Shown here: piece by piece, positions 1-10,610 of the stretch
Position numbering within the stretch: position 1 is the stretch's first letter
How the letters are laid out: every line of letters begins with the position of its first letter
NCBI GenBank assembly: GCA_036939975.1
Contig: JALLPB010000190.1
Span: 1 to 21,248 of the forward strand
From: Cyclostephanos tholiformis
Taxonomy: Eukaryota; Bacillariophyta; Thalassiosirophyceae; Thalassiosirales; Thalassiosiraceae
DNA: 21,248 nucleotides
Reading direction: 5' to 3'
Made by a program: the position numbers and the translations under genes
The notes under the pieces: model-generated
What the model was told of the DNA's origin: nothing
The model's input: only the letters and a program-made list of their open reading frames with translations
The model's database searches: none

Positions 1-1292
1 CAGATCCCCACTTTGCTTTTCATCTCTGCCATCGCCCGATCAACCCACCCCGCAACATCACGCCTCATTGGCGGGCTTGTCGTGCCGTGGATGACTCCTT
101 CGGCGATCATCCACAACAACCACTGCCGCCTGACACGATCCTTGAAAGGCTTATTGAAGCCAACATCGACCGGCTGGTAGAGGGAAGTGCATCCGTCCGG
201 GATGCACTTCACCTCGATCCCCAGCTCCTGAATTCTTGTCACTACCAAAGCCATCATATGGCAATGGTAGCTGTCAAGGATGAGGAGGGGGATGACATCC
301 TTGGGAGCATTGGCAACATATGGTTTAAGTACCACATCGACCCACATGATCATCACCTCCTTGTCCATCCAGGCATTGTCCTGGCAGCAATAATGGTGTA
401 TTTCTGGATAATCATGGAATTCTTTCCTTGCAATGCATCCGTCAGACTTTCCCTCAAAAATGACCATCGATGGAAGCACTAATCCCGCAGCCGTGATCGT
501 CACCGCCACTGTGGCATGCTTTGTGTCACGTGTGGAAGTACAAACGTGCACAGTTTTGACACCAACCACCTCCAGGGTCCTATTAGCATTCATCAAGAAG
601 TACACTGGCGTTTGATCCATATTAAGGATAAAACGCTGGTCACGGTGGGGACCAACGACAGTGCAATGCATCACGTCCATGTAGTCAGACGCCTCTGCGG
701 CGACCTTGTCTGGTTTACGCTGGGATACATGTGTGCCCATACAATAGACAAGCGAATGGGCATGCATGAATCGCCATGCAGCACTTGTCCTTGCAGCGAA
801 GCTCTTCATGTTGAATTCTGGGGAAAGAGATGATGCCTTCACAACAAAAGAGAGGGTATTAACATTAATGCCCTGTTCATGCTGCTCAAAGATAAAACAA
901 AACAGCATGTCTTTGAGTGGTTTTAGCTGCCCTAGTAGTCAGGTGAGATTTGCCTTCTTCCTGCTCATTAGCAAAGCCCAGATAGGGTCTTCTCTGGAGG
1001 TGCATTGCTTTTGCCACCTTGAGAAAAGAGACTGACTCACCATTAAGCATTCGGCAGCCTGGCAAAGGCTAAGTCCCTCCTCAAGAGAGCAAGCTTGCGA
1101 TGTGCAGTGTATCGCATGCACATCTGGCCCGTGATTCCACCGAGCTGGACAATACGAGGCGTGGCAATAATGGGGGGTTTGGTGGTAAGGTGGCTTGGAA
1201 GGATGTGGGATGTGTGATGTGCACCATATTTTTTTAGAAAATATTAGAAAATATACAAGGGAATAGGTATATTGAATGTGTAGCGACCCCAA
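1..1292 (-). pseudogene. pogo/Tigger-like DDE transposase, 3' end outside window, one in-frame stop
   Basis: One minus-strand frame reads through from about 1292 to the left edge and is interrupted only by TGA at 939-941. Before the stop lies a helix-turn-helix-like stretch (EEGLSLCQAAECLMVSQSLF) typical of pogo N-termini. After it come VSQRKPDK, the first catalytic Asp in NMDQTPVYF (near 610-620), TVHVCTSTRDTKHATVAV, the second Asp in LILDSYHCH (near 260-275), and CTSLYQPVDVGFNKPFKDR with the third Asp (near 160-200). These match the DDE_1 (CENP-B/Jerky/Tigger) endonuclease fold, so the DDD triad is intact. No ATG was found at the beginning of the frame; the first codon of the open stretch is TTG. 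The start is therefore lost or lies in an unseen exon. The copy is probably a recently inactivated cut-and-paste DNA transposon of the Tc1/mariner superfamily. Confidence 0.85.
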
Positions 1293-1335
1293 GCCAATTT
1301 CTCTATTTTAGACTTTTAATTCCTACGCTAACTCA

Positions 1336-1363
1336 GTACACCTCAAAAAAAAAGTGTCCTGTA
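1336..1363. repeat. candidate right terminal repeat of the pogo-like element with TA target
   Basis: Read from the minus strand, the element would begin CAGGACAC, followed by a T-run and GAGGTGTAC. TA sits directly outside at 1362-1363. Tigger/pogo elements often begin with CAGG or CAGT next to a duplicated TA. The partner terminus lies beyond the left edge of the window, so this is a suggestion from family knowledge and not a demonstrated inverted repeat. Confidence 0.25.
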
Positions 1364-1476
1364 GAGAGAATCAGCGGTCGGACCGATTTACCTAGCTGTC
1401 ACACCCTGGAACATTAGTTGATGCTTTTCCCCCGACATAATATATAATACGGTAGTTCAAGCTCGCCCACCCCTAC

Positions 1477-2238
1477 ATGTTTACCTCGTATAAAACCACG
1501 GGGGCAGGAGCCAAAAACGATCCAAGTTTGATGCTGCTGTCCAGAACGAGGCCACACCCCCTGACTATTGTCGTCCTCGCCGTCGTGTCGTCGTTGTTGG
1601 GATGGAATCGTGGAATCATCATAGGCGATGATGGCGGTCATCGCCTAGTTATCGTTTCCGCTTTCGTACCGCCGCCGTCGTCGTTGTTGTCCAGCGTCGC
1701 TCTCCCCTCCCCCCTTTCGACAACAACTACAACAACAGCGACGCGACGCCGTCGTGAGCCAGCGACAATTGTCGGTCACCCTCTCGTCGCCACACCAGTT
1801 CTGTCCCTCCTCGGTGGGGGCGGGGGCGGCGACTTTGACGTCCGGATCAACTCCAATGATCGTGATCGTGAATACAACGAAAAAGACGAAGAAGATCCCT
1901 CCGGGGGCGAGCATGGAAATAATAAACACGGCCGTAAGTCCATTGCGAAGAATTTCGTTGGTGATAAAAACAACAACAATTGCATCGACGATGACGATGT
2001 TGATTTCGACGAGTCGGATAGCGGCGTGCCGACGTCGTCCTATTCGAGCGATCAACGACAGGGAGCGACGTTCTTTGGGCTGGAACCGAAGGCTCCGGCA
2101 AGGGGGGCGGACGGAAATTTTTTGATGGACCCCCTGGATGATGGATTGCGATTCACAGGACCAATCGTGATGTTGATAAGCATCTACGTCATGCTGTCAT
2201 TATTTTTCGGGAATGATGATGTCATGATGAACTTGTGA
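1477..2238 (+). CDS. probable plastid-targeted small membrane protein, unknown function
   Basis: The single-exon frame has 253 codons from the first ATG, or 235 from ATG 1531 (Met19). The second start fits better because it places the hydrophobic stretch TIVVLAVVSSLLGW (residues 30-43) near the N-terminus and leaves a TATAAAA box 36 bp upstream. A VSAF motif (F63) followed by a Pro/Ser/Thr-rich, Arg-containing stretch resembles the ASAF-type bipartite signal that directs diatom proteins through the ER into the plastid. The gap between the hydrophobic core and VSAF is longer than usual. Residues 75-200 are disordered, with poly-Thr, poly-Gly and Asp/Asn-rich tracts. The only compact part is the C-terminus: FLMDPLDDGLRFTGPIV, then a membrane helix at about 226-245. 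I do not recognise a named family. The gene converges with QSOX-A. Confidence 0.7.
   Translation: MFTSYKTTGAGAKNDPSLMLLSRTRPHPLTIVVLAVVSSLLGWNRGIIIGDDGGHRLVIVSAFVPPPSSLLSSVALPSPLSTTTTTTATRRRREPATIVGHPLVATPVLSLLGGGGGGDFDVRINSNDRDREYNEKDEEDPSGGEHGNNKHGRKSIAKNFVGDKNNNNCIDDDDVDFDESDSGVPTSSYSSDQRQGATFFGLEPKAPARGADGNFLMDPLDDGLRFTGPIVMLISIYVMLSLFFGNDDVMMNL
1489..1495 (+). promoter_or_regulatory. TATA-like box TATAAAA
   Basis: TATAAAA lies 36 bp upstream of the second in-frame ATG (1531) of the following gene, but inside the reading frame opened by the first ATG (1477). If it is a real TATA box, translation starts at 1531. A second AT-rich stretch (ATAATATATAATA, about 1437-1449) could instead serve the first ATG. 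Confidence 0.35.
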
Positions 2239-2568
2239 TATTCGCAGATGAATGACTCGACGAGAGCGAGCGATCGCCAAGAAATCGACTGACAAATATT
2301 TCTCAAGAGAGTGGGGGGGTAGTCCAAGTCTACGATTGTTAAACTAAGAAATTTAATTTCAGTATTATTTGGCCCTCCTCACGGCTTCAAGTGGCATTAC
2401 TAGTTAAAACGAATTACCAAATACTGATTGCGCCCACGAACTACCACGCCACCGCCGCCCCCGTCTTCGTCGTGTTTCCTGTCATTTACGTGATCATTCC
2501 GATAAATACGGCCGTGCCGGTCCATGTCTGATCAACGTCCGGTCATCCTCAACCTTGAATGGTCGTCC
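2239..2568. other. convergent 3' spacer
   Basis: This 330-bp spacer lies between the stop codons of the plastid protein (+) and QSOX-A (-). No coding frame with supporting motifs is present. It should hold both 3' UTRs and polyadenylation signals, but I could not assign specific sites. Confidence 0.6.
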
Positions 2569-5135
2569 CTATGGATTCTTTTTTTCAAAATCTCTACGAT
2601 TCCTTTTCACACTATATTTCTTCCGTGTAATGACAAGGACTCCAGGCAATATAAGTAGGCAGCAAAATAGCAAAGTGGACCATGTGTCCATAGCACGCAC
2701 ACTAAATGAACTGCCAACACCACAATCTGGACCAACAAGCAAACCCTCCTCAAACTCTGCAGTGCCTGCAATAGCAGCCATAAATTGTTCATCAAAAGGC
2801 TCGTGGTTCGGCCAGAACCAGTCATCAAGGAAATGAAAGACTTTTGAATTATCCCATGTCGTCATATTCTCATCAAGCCAACAATTGGGGCACATCTTCC
2901 TTGTGGGAAACTTGGAAGCAAGTGTCTCTTGGTGTGTAACCTCTCGGTTCTGACGCTGTGCAGCTTCTTTCATCAATCGTTCATTGACACTATTGTGAAC
3001 TTCCCAAAGCCATAGGGCTAGTTCCATGGTTGCAGGATCAGATCCGTCAGTTGCTCCCATTGAGATTTCTGATTTGAGGCGATTGCAATGGTCGTGACCA
3101 CATTCATCATACATTTGCTTTGTTTGTCAAAAGTAGAGAAAAGCGGGGTTAGAAAAACGTCCTTCGGGACGCAGTATGTGATATTGAAGTCTCACCAAGA
3201 AGTGATCGCGGCAAACATCGCAACTTAAAAAGTACTCCACAAAGTTGCGAATGGTATCTGCAACATGGTGTGGAGACACAAAGTATCCACGATGAAATCC
3301 ATACAGCTCATGCTGCTTCTTCGAAGATCCGATGGTCAAGATATGAAAGAGATTCCTAGATCGAGTATGGTCGGAACAAATAAAAGCATGGCTGCATATC
3401 AGCGATTCAATAAGCGAATCAAACTTACCAAAGACCGCACGTAAATCCTTTGGCTGGCTGTGAGTGCGTACAAGCCTTTGTCCAGCGTTTGTCATCCTTA
3501 GCTAATATTGCTTGTTGCTGACTAAAGATTAACCTGGTCCAGCTTCCCTCGTGGACGTCTACGAATCCCCAAAGATTTCTGGAATTAGAAGACCGATGGC
3601 GATCCATATCTTCGTCAATTAGAGACGCCACACCCTCTCGGTCCTTCACTATGTCTGCATCCACCTTCCACAGCAATTCCTTCACTAAACCCGTGCGCAA
3701 CTCCCATGACTGCGGCGAAGCCCAGTCCAACAGGTTAAGAAAATCAATCAACGCTCTCTTTCGCTTAGGATCCATCTTCCCATCATCCGTCAATGTCTGA
3801 AATGCTTGAGATTTGACTGCGAATGCTAAACTCAGTGCGGCATTGTGATACCTATCATTGCGTGTATGTGGCGCATGCTCATGCCACGACGTCTTTAAAG
3901 TTGCAGCCTTACGCCCACGTTCAATCCTCCTCAGGTCATGTGAGGCTTTCATTTCATCGTCAAGATCCCAGTCGATCACTTCCACCTCTTCATTTGCCAT
4001 GTCCAATTCAAGCATTTCACCAATCCTATCTGCGGTGGCTTTCCATCTATTTGGATTCAACCATAAACCAGCATTCGCTTTGGATTCACCCAGCTTCCAT
4101 CCAAGGAGTGCGGGAAAGCCACCGATTTTGTAGGTCGCACAGATGGCGTAGTGCACATCACACGAGATAGCGTGGAATTCGACTATCAGGAGAAGGGAAA
4201 GAGAGTGTAGATATTGAATGCATGAACGAAAGAGGACAAGAACAGCTGCATTGCACAAACACAGGTGTTGGGTGTCTTAATCGAAACACTGACCTGGAGT
4301 AATCGATCGGCGTTGAACTTCTGCAGCAAGCTCGACATATTCCCACTTGTAGTTTTGACAATGGGGACACCTGACAAACATTCATCATAAATTTGAACAT
4401 TATTTTGTGATTCGATTCGATTGAACAGTTTAACGGAGACGTAAAGGAAAAGCGACAAGAACACAAGAAAGAGAACACGTACCATGGCGCGTAAAACTCA
4501 ACCACATGGGCAACGTCATCCGTCAAGTTCAAATATTTCGTCGGTCCCCTTTTGAAATCGACCTTTGTCTTAGATCCATCGTCAATGGCATACCCATCGA
4601 CTATCTTCTTGGACCCATCGCCACGAGTGACCCATCTCTTCAAACGACTCGTCCAGCCCTCCATCTCCTCCTCCTCCTCCTCCTTTTCCACCTCCTCTGT
4701 CCAGTCGTCATCGTGCTCTCCCGTGCGTAATTGATTTATTACTCTCATGTCAATGTATTCCTTCACGGGTTTTGCCTCCTCCTCCCATTCGTAGATGACC
4801 ATCTCGAGCTCGTCCAGCGTTAGGTTTCGAGGGTTGTAATAGTCTTCCAGGGTATAAGCCTTCGATGGCGGGAAGGTGGGATCATTACCTGTTTCGTTTA
4901 GATGCTCGTCATTGTGCCCTCGATCAACGTCCGCAGTTGCAATCCCAGCCTCGCCTTCGCCGACGGCATTGTCGCCAGTGACGTCTGTGGGGACAGTCTC
5001 GTCCTTAGTGATCGACGACTCGTACCCTTGCTCGTGCCGGCGCTCGTCATCGTGGGCAACGGCCTCTCCTATCAACGCACCTTCGTTCAATGGCGCAACG
5101 TCCTTCGCCGATGCCGGCCCTTCAGCTGTTTCCAT
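2569..5135 (-). CDS. QSOX-type sulfhydryl oxidase A (thioredoxin + Erv/ALR), five exons
   Basis: Exons on the minus strand are 5135-4483, 4370-4294, 4182-3429, 3355-3196 and 3117-2569. All introns are GT-AG (73-112 bp where measured) and together give 730 aa in frame. The thioredoxin domain spans about 205-285, with active site CPHC at 219-222, split by intron 1 just after the Trp codon begins, and the cis-Pro region GGFPALLGW. A helical spacer follows. The Erv/ALR FAD domain starts at FTCGLWNLFHILTIG (C492) and has the redox pair CDVC (540-543), FAD-site WLWEVHNSVN (from 584) and C-terminal pair CPNC (624-627). A membrane helix at about 694-711 ends in a basic tail finishing KKNP, a KKxx ER-retrieval signal. 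QSOX enzymes oxidise thiols to disulfides and pass electrons through FAD to oxygen. There is one Trx domain, as in plant and algal forms. The chosen ATG gives an acidic N-terminus with no signal peptide and is preceded by a nearby in-frame TAG, so a 5' exon is probably missing. Confidence 0.88.
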
Positions 5136-5654
5136 TGCGTCGCTGCTCCTCTACTACCATAGGCGTGCTGACTTTCACATCCGCTTGTTAGACAGAGTTG
5201 TGTGTGTATCGTGTTCGATATTATGGTAGATGGTATTATTCTATAATTTTTATAGTACATAAAAAATTCGTTTTGATCATTAAAATAAAATAAATTGATG
5301 AATAAAAAAATAATATGTGGAGAAATTTTGAGAAGCCGAAATACCAATTCCTCTAGTAGAAGTGAAACCCGCCATTTCTCTCCCAACGGCTCTTCGGCTG
5401 TCTGTTGGAAAAGCAAGGTGCAAAGATGATATGTCATTTTTGAGTGCCCTTCCTTCTTCATGCACCATAATAATCACCGTCAAGATAAACTTCAAAAAAA
5501 ATGGTGCAATACAGTCAGTTGCGGACGGCAACGCTCCGTAGCGTTTTTGCCGGTGCTTACGTCGTAAGTACGGTGGAATCATATCGCTTTGTGGTTTTGT
5601 TTTCGTGGCGCACGGGTCGTCGTCCATTGCGGCGGTGAATGGGGTATCTGCTGC
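5136..5654. promoter_or_regulatory. divergent promoter region, possibly holding a 5' exon of QSOX-A
   Basis: The region separates QSOX-A (-) from the small membrane-protein gene (+). On the minus strand, an open frame from ATG 5627-5629 in the same frame as QSOX-A encodes a basic stretch followed by a hydrophobic segment (IAPFFLKFILTVIIMV). This could be a signal anchor joined to QSOX-A by splicing, but I could not fix the donor and acceptor. The stretch 5221-5340 is strongly AT-rich. Confidence 0.3.
5556..5568. promoter_or_regulatory. 13-nt palindrome CTTACG-T-CGTAAG
   Basis: It is a perfect inverted repeat with a single central base and ACGT cores, in the spacer between two divergent genes. 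bZIP dimers commonly bind ACGT-centred palindromes, so a regulatory site is plausible. An imperfect stem (AACGCT-CCGT-AGCGTT, about 5529-5544) lies beside it. The assignment is inference only. Confidence 0.25.
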
Positions 5655-6228
5655 ATGGTACCAACTCATCTCTTCCCTAACTTCTTGGCACTAAGGCGAT
5701 CCTATCTAAATGTGCCCCCCTGTTGTACCGTTTCTATATCATCTTAATCGAAGAATCTCACTCTCCCGTCATCTATTTTCCATGAATACCTTAATCTAGG
5801 CGAACTTTGTGGCTGGAATTCTAAACTTTTCAAGCCGTGGTCCAGCCTACCTCGAGGCTCTGGCATCGATTATCATCATGGCACTCTCCATATGTATGCT
5901 CACCATAACAGCCCAGCAGCCTGAGAAACTCATGGTATATTTCGAAACGACGGGGAAGGAATTCGTCTTCTCGTGGCGCATGAGGAGCTTCGCAGATGCC
6001 GTTCAGATTTTATTCTTAGTTGCTTGCGGTGTGTTTGGCCAGATCATGGCGATCGTGACCGGAGCATTCCTCTTCCTTTCTTTCAGCTTAGCAAAGAAAA
6101 GACCCGACATATTTCGGGCACTATTTCGTAAATATGCCGGCGATCCAATTGAGGAGTATGAGGGTGATGGTGTTGGTGGTGACATGTCCTACGGAGAAGC
6201 GACGGAGACTTCGGCTGCAAGGGTTTGA
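5655..6228 (+). CDS. small multi-pass membrane protein, unknown; start depends on a proposed intron
   Basis: The solid coding part is 5800-6228. It encodes a hydrophobic segment (ALASIIIMALSICMLTI), an amphipathic loop, a second long hydrophobic stretch of about 34 residues (FADAVQILF to FLFLSFSL, perhaps two helices), a basic KKRPDIF turn and a short acidic tail. The frame has no ATG before residue 24 of the open stretch and is closed upstream by TAG at 5797-5799, which sits in a good acceptor (CTTAATCTAG, with a branch-point-like TTAAT). Joining ATG 5655-5657, followed directly by GTACC, to 5800 gives a start MANFVAGILNF and 143 aa with an intron of 142 bp. An alternative is ATG 5710 with a donor soon after it. 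I do not recognise the family. Confidence 0.6.
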
Positions 6229-6423
6229 AGTCAAAATAATATCTACATGTTTTATGTTGTTTGATGGCAGTTTTCTTATTAGGCGTTGTAATTAAAATTA
6301 AGCCGTTAATTCATGTTAAGGATACAATGAATCTCCGTTTCTCTGGGCGACAGGCGTGACAAGTAAATTATTATGCCACATCACCATACTGACTTCGCAC
6401 GGAAATGAAATGAATGCGGGTCA

Positions 6424-9400
6424 TCATCCTTCCTTGAATACCCAACGGCCATTTTTTATGAAAGCTACGGACTTCAGCATACTCCGAAATGTGGCAGCGT
6501 GACAGTCTGGTATGTCCGTGAATTCCGCGAGGAGATCTCTTGTCGTGGGACCGCCTCCTTTAGACATCATACGGCCAATGTACTTCCTTATGCGTATCAA
6601 CAACGCGCTGTCGAAATCTTGCATCGGCCCAGAAGTTGCTGGTTTGCCACTCGATGCTATTTGCTGTCTTTTATTTTGAAGGTGTGCAAGCAATGAAGTG
6701 GAAGATGCCATTGATTTCACGCCCCCTCCGAATGGCCTCGTTTCGGCAGAGCCTGTCCAAGTTGGCGTAAATCTATCTTGATTTCCCGCACTTTCCTTTA
6801 GTGCAAGCGCAGCTCGGGTTGCTTCTTTCCTCGCGTTCTCTTCCATCTCAACTAGAGAGAGGGGCTTCTTCTTCAACGACGAGTTCTCAATAAAATCGTG
6901 ATCAAAGACGCCACAAATACCCTTGCTCTTTATCACAGCTTCCAAGGTGTTGCCGTTGTCGCCTAGTTGTTCGTCGCCATTTTCGTGTTTTCTTTGATCA
7001 TCAGAAGCATTCATTTCAACAATACCTAGACCCTTCGTGATTTCTCCAGTTTCAGTACAGTCGTTGGTGTGCGCCTTCAACGTGAACAAGTCTTTCAAGT
7101 CTTTTTGTGAAAAAAGCCTTCGTTGCTTGGGATCCTGCAAAACCTGATTGGTAAGAGCAGTCTTAAAGATCTGGCGTTGATAAATCTTCTCCTCGATGGT
7201 GCCAGCAGTGATCAAACGGTAGACGGTAACTTCCCGTGTTTGACCAAATCGCCAAGCTCTCTCACGGGCTTGAGCGTCAGTCTGTGGATTCCAGTCAGGA
7301 TCATATAGAAGCACCCTGTTTGCACCGGTAATATTCAGTCCCACGCCACCTGTCCGTGTTGTCATAAGCATGATGAAGTAAGTAGCATCTGCATTGAACT
7401 TATCCACAAGTGTTTGTCTAGCAGCAATATTTGTATTTCCATCCAGCCTTGCATAATTCCAGCCTTGAGTGTTCACGAATCGCTCAATAATGCTCAACAT
7501 CTTCCGCCATTGAGTGAAGATAATAACTCTGTGACCCTGTTTGTGCCACAGAGGAAGAATCTTCGATAGCACCGCAAGTTTGCCTGACCTATCGGCTAAG
7601 TTTTCCTGATCATAAAAATCATCTTCAGAAGACGATGAGCTATCATCATCAAGTACAAAGTCTCCATTAGGCCCGATTAATAGATCGGGGTGGTTGCATA
7701 TCTTTCTTAGAACCGTCACGGCTTTCAGCAGCTGCACTGAACCTCTCATTACACCCATTACCTCGTCCGATCGCAAATACTCAGTATAGAGGGATCGCTG
7801 TTTTGGAGTCAGCCGACAGAATAACACCTGCTCAGTCTTACCGGGCATTCTGTTAACTTCGGAAATATCTTTTTTCTGCCGTCTGAGCAAATATGGATTG
7901 ATTAAATCTCTCAATACTAATGCACATCTGCGTTGGAAATGTAGATATTACCATGCGTGCTGAATCAGACCATCATATAAATAAAAGCTTCTCACACATC
8001 ACTTACCGATATGCAAGTTGAACTTGCATCGGAGAGGCATTAGAATATCCACCTCGCTTGATTGGTTCCGCGAATGAGGCTTCGAAGGCTGGAAGTGTGC
8101 CCAGTCTTCCGGGGAAAATGAAATCGAATAGACTCCACAACTCTCGGAGATCATTTTGGATGGGAGTTCCACTCAACAAGAGTCGATGTGGCGTTCGCAA
8201 CCTCTTACATGCGAGGGTAACATCTGCATCTGGATTGCGAATCTTTTGCCCTTCGTCTAGAACGACATATGACCAGTTATGTTCAGTCCATACCTCGGTT
8301 GAACGTCGAATACCTTCATACGTCGTTACCAATACATAGCCGGTGCCACAGAACGAATGCTCTTCACAAGCATTATAATCGCCTTCGTCAATTGGTTCGT
8401 TGACTCTATGTGCTCTAGCATCATTCAGCCACTTCTGCAGGTGACGCAACATCCCTCTAGAAACGAGCCGAGGCACTCCATCCGTCTCGCCGGAACGATG
8501 GACCATGATACGACGCAATCCAGGGGCCCAAACTTTTAGCTCACGTAGCCAATGCGATAACATCGTCGCTGGTGCTACGACGAGAACAGAGTCGAGGAGG
8601 CGACTTCTGGCCATGGCCCCTAAAAATGAGCTCACTTGGACCGTTTTCCCCAAGCCCATCTCGTCGCCGACTGTAAAGTGAGTAGTGAAAAGGTAGGTTT
8701 AAGGGAGTTCGGAGTGAAAGTCATGTAAGATATATCTCCCTCGCCACTAACTTACCCACACCTCCTGCACCCTGACAATGAAGCTCCCACATCCATCTCA
8801 GCCCTGTTCGCTGATATGGGAACAATCGATCGTTGATCCACGCTGGGATTTCAAGCCCTCCCTCATATACGATCGCGCCCGGAGGTCTTTCGAAAAGGTC
8901 TCGCTCGGCCATATCCCCCATCTGCTCGAGTCCACCTTCTATCCAATCATCGACTCGGTCTTCGTAGTCGAGTTCATCCATATCATCAACGGCGGGCGCG
9001 GGTGGGAACTTTTTCTCGCTATCGTCCGTCCTTTCGTGGTCAACTTGCGTGTCATCATCGGTCGCATGGGGTTTGCCAAGTGGAGAAGAACTAGCCGGTA
9101 TTTCATTCTCGTTTTCGGTATCGTCAAGTTCGTCATTATCCAAGTCGATAATGGTAGGCCTCTTCCTCTTACGAAGCGTCCTGCCGCCATTCCGCATCCG
9201 ACTGTTTTGTTGACACTCAGCTATATGCTTGGCGAGATATTCGTCCGGTGTATCGCCGTCTTCGGTATGATCCACTATTACGATCACCTGACAGACGGGA
9301 CAAAATACCTTGGTATGACCGCGTGGCTTGCATTCCTGTGATGTTTCTCGTGCGTTTGCTCCGTCGATGCTACTAGCCCAGCGAACACCACTCTTCTCGA

Positions 9401-10610
9401 TTCGTTCGTCGTTAGGAGCATCGTCGTTCTCCTCCGATTTTGTCTCCTCGTCGGCAATATTTTCGGCCTTCGCTCCGTAATTCGTTGTTTTCAATATCCC
9501 CGTCGTTTTCCCTCCTGACGTCGCCCCATCTAATTCGAACTCATCTCCATCGCTGTTGGCACCATCAACGCCGCCCAAGGCGGCTCTGTGTTTTTTCAAC
9601 CTCCGCCTCCTCCTCTCCTCGCGTCTCCTCCTGGATTTTTCCTCATCGTATCGTACCTCGTCCATGGTCCTCAGCGGGGACATTCCAACGTCGACCCGCA
9701 TTCGGCTTTTCATGCTCATCATCGATGTGCGCTTATGCGGTAGCGGGCGCTTGCTGCAGTTCGAATCATTCTCCAATAATTCTTCTCCGTTCTTTATACG
9801 ATCGAGACGATTCGTCGACGACGACGCGTCGATACTATCATCGCCCCCCTCCTCCCTTCCGTTGATCTTGGATCCACCCCTCCTCGGTGCATCCGAAGTA
9901 TGGGTCACGCAGGGGGGGGGGGTATTACCTGAATTCGACGTGGGTGGATTTCCATAGTAATAATCGCCACCGCCGGCATGATCAGTCGTCGCACGAGTAG
10001 TCGTCCTCCTTCCCCCTCGATGGACGTCCGCCCCAGGAATGAGCGCGTCGTCATCCCCGAGGCCGACGACATCCCTCAAATAAGTCAACAGGATCTGCTC
10101 CTTCATCGATAGGACGTCGATCTCCCGACGACGTTTTCCCTCCCTCACCTCCTCGTCCTCGTCCTCGTCCCCCCCCCCAACCGCCCCCGCCGCCGCGCCC
10201 GACGTCGACGAATGCGTCGTACTCGTCCTCGCCGAGCGGAGGAGGTCGCGCGTGCGCGAGAGCAACGCGAGCACGTGTGGCACCGCCGCCGCATGACGGC
10301 TCCTCGTCCCCATCGTCGATTTCGTCCACGACGACGACGACGACGGAACGAGGGACGATAGGTCCGGGAACGTCGGACGATCGTCGCCGCACGGGATTAG
10401 AGACGACGACGACGACGACGACGACGGTGCGGCGTGTCGACGTGTGGGATCATTCGCGACGATGCCGTCACGCGCGATCAATACGGGGGGTAAGACGATT
10501 ACCGGCGCGGACGATAGACGCATTTCGCGCAATACCGTACCCTCGTACGCGTCCGCGCGTGCCGTCGTCGTGCCGAGGGACGCGAGGAGGAGGGCCTCGT
10601 CTTTGTCCAT
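6424..10610 (-). CDS. CSB/ERCC6/Rad26-type SNF2 DNA-dependent ATPase, three exons
   Basis: Exons on the minus strand are 10610-8756, 8670-8007 and 7927-6424, with 85- and 79-bp GT-AG introns, giving 1340 aa. Both joins restore conserved motifs: GGV|VGDEMGLGKT at intron 1 and AYR|CALVLRDLINPYLLRR at intron 2. The N-terminal half is disordered, with poly-Ser and Arg/Lys-rich tracts, and holds a C-x2-C...H-x3-C zinc-finger candidate (437-466). The ATPase core follows: FPYQRTGLRWMWELH (about 597), Walker A DEMGLGKT (621-628), DEGQ (757-760), LLSGTPIQNDLRELW, TTRTGGVGLN (about 1029-1038) and motif VI RAWRFGQ (about 1063-1069, Phe replacing the usual Ile). The C-terminus (PTTRDLLAEF to GRWVFKEG) matches the winged-helix end of CSB. 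CSB/Rad26 remodels stalled RNA polymerase II in transcription-coupled repair. ATG 10646 would add 12 residues containing a poly-Pro tract. Confidence 0.92.

Noticed and set aside
939..941. In-frame TGA of the transposase as a selenocysteine codon
   Set aside because: It lies between the DNA-binding and catalytic regions, not at a known Cys/Sec position, and no SECIS-like structure was identified. A nonsense mutation is simpler.
1645..2055. 136-codon minus-strand frame opposite the plastid protein
   Set aside because: Its Arg/Val-rich composition is the shadow of GTC/GAC-rich codons on the coding strand, and it has no motifs.
4158..4482. C-terminal 108 codons of the long minus-strand frame after YAPW in QSOX-A
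   Set aside because: They read into intron 1 and beyond. Splicing at GTACGTG restores the CPHC active site and the rest of the thioredoxin fold.
5087..5461. 124-codon minus-strand frame upstream of QSOX-A
   Set aside because: It overlaps QSOX-A exon 1 in another frame, crosses an AT-rich spacer and shows no family motif.
8778..9341. 187-codon plus-strand frame opposite CSB exon 1
   Set aside because: It is antisense to the conserved CSB N-terminal region and ATPase entry motif, with no supporting motif of its own.
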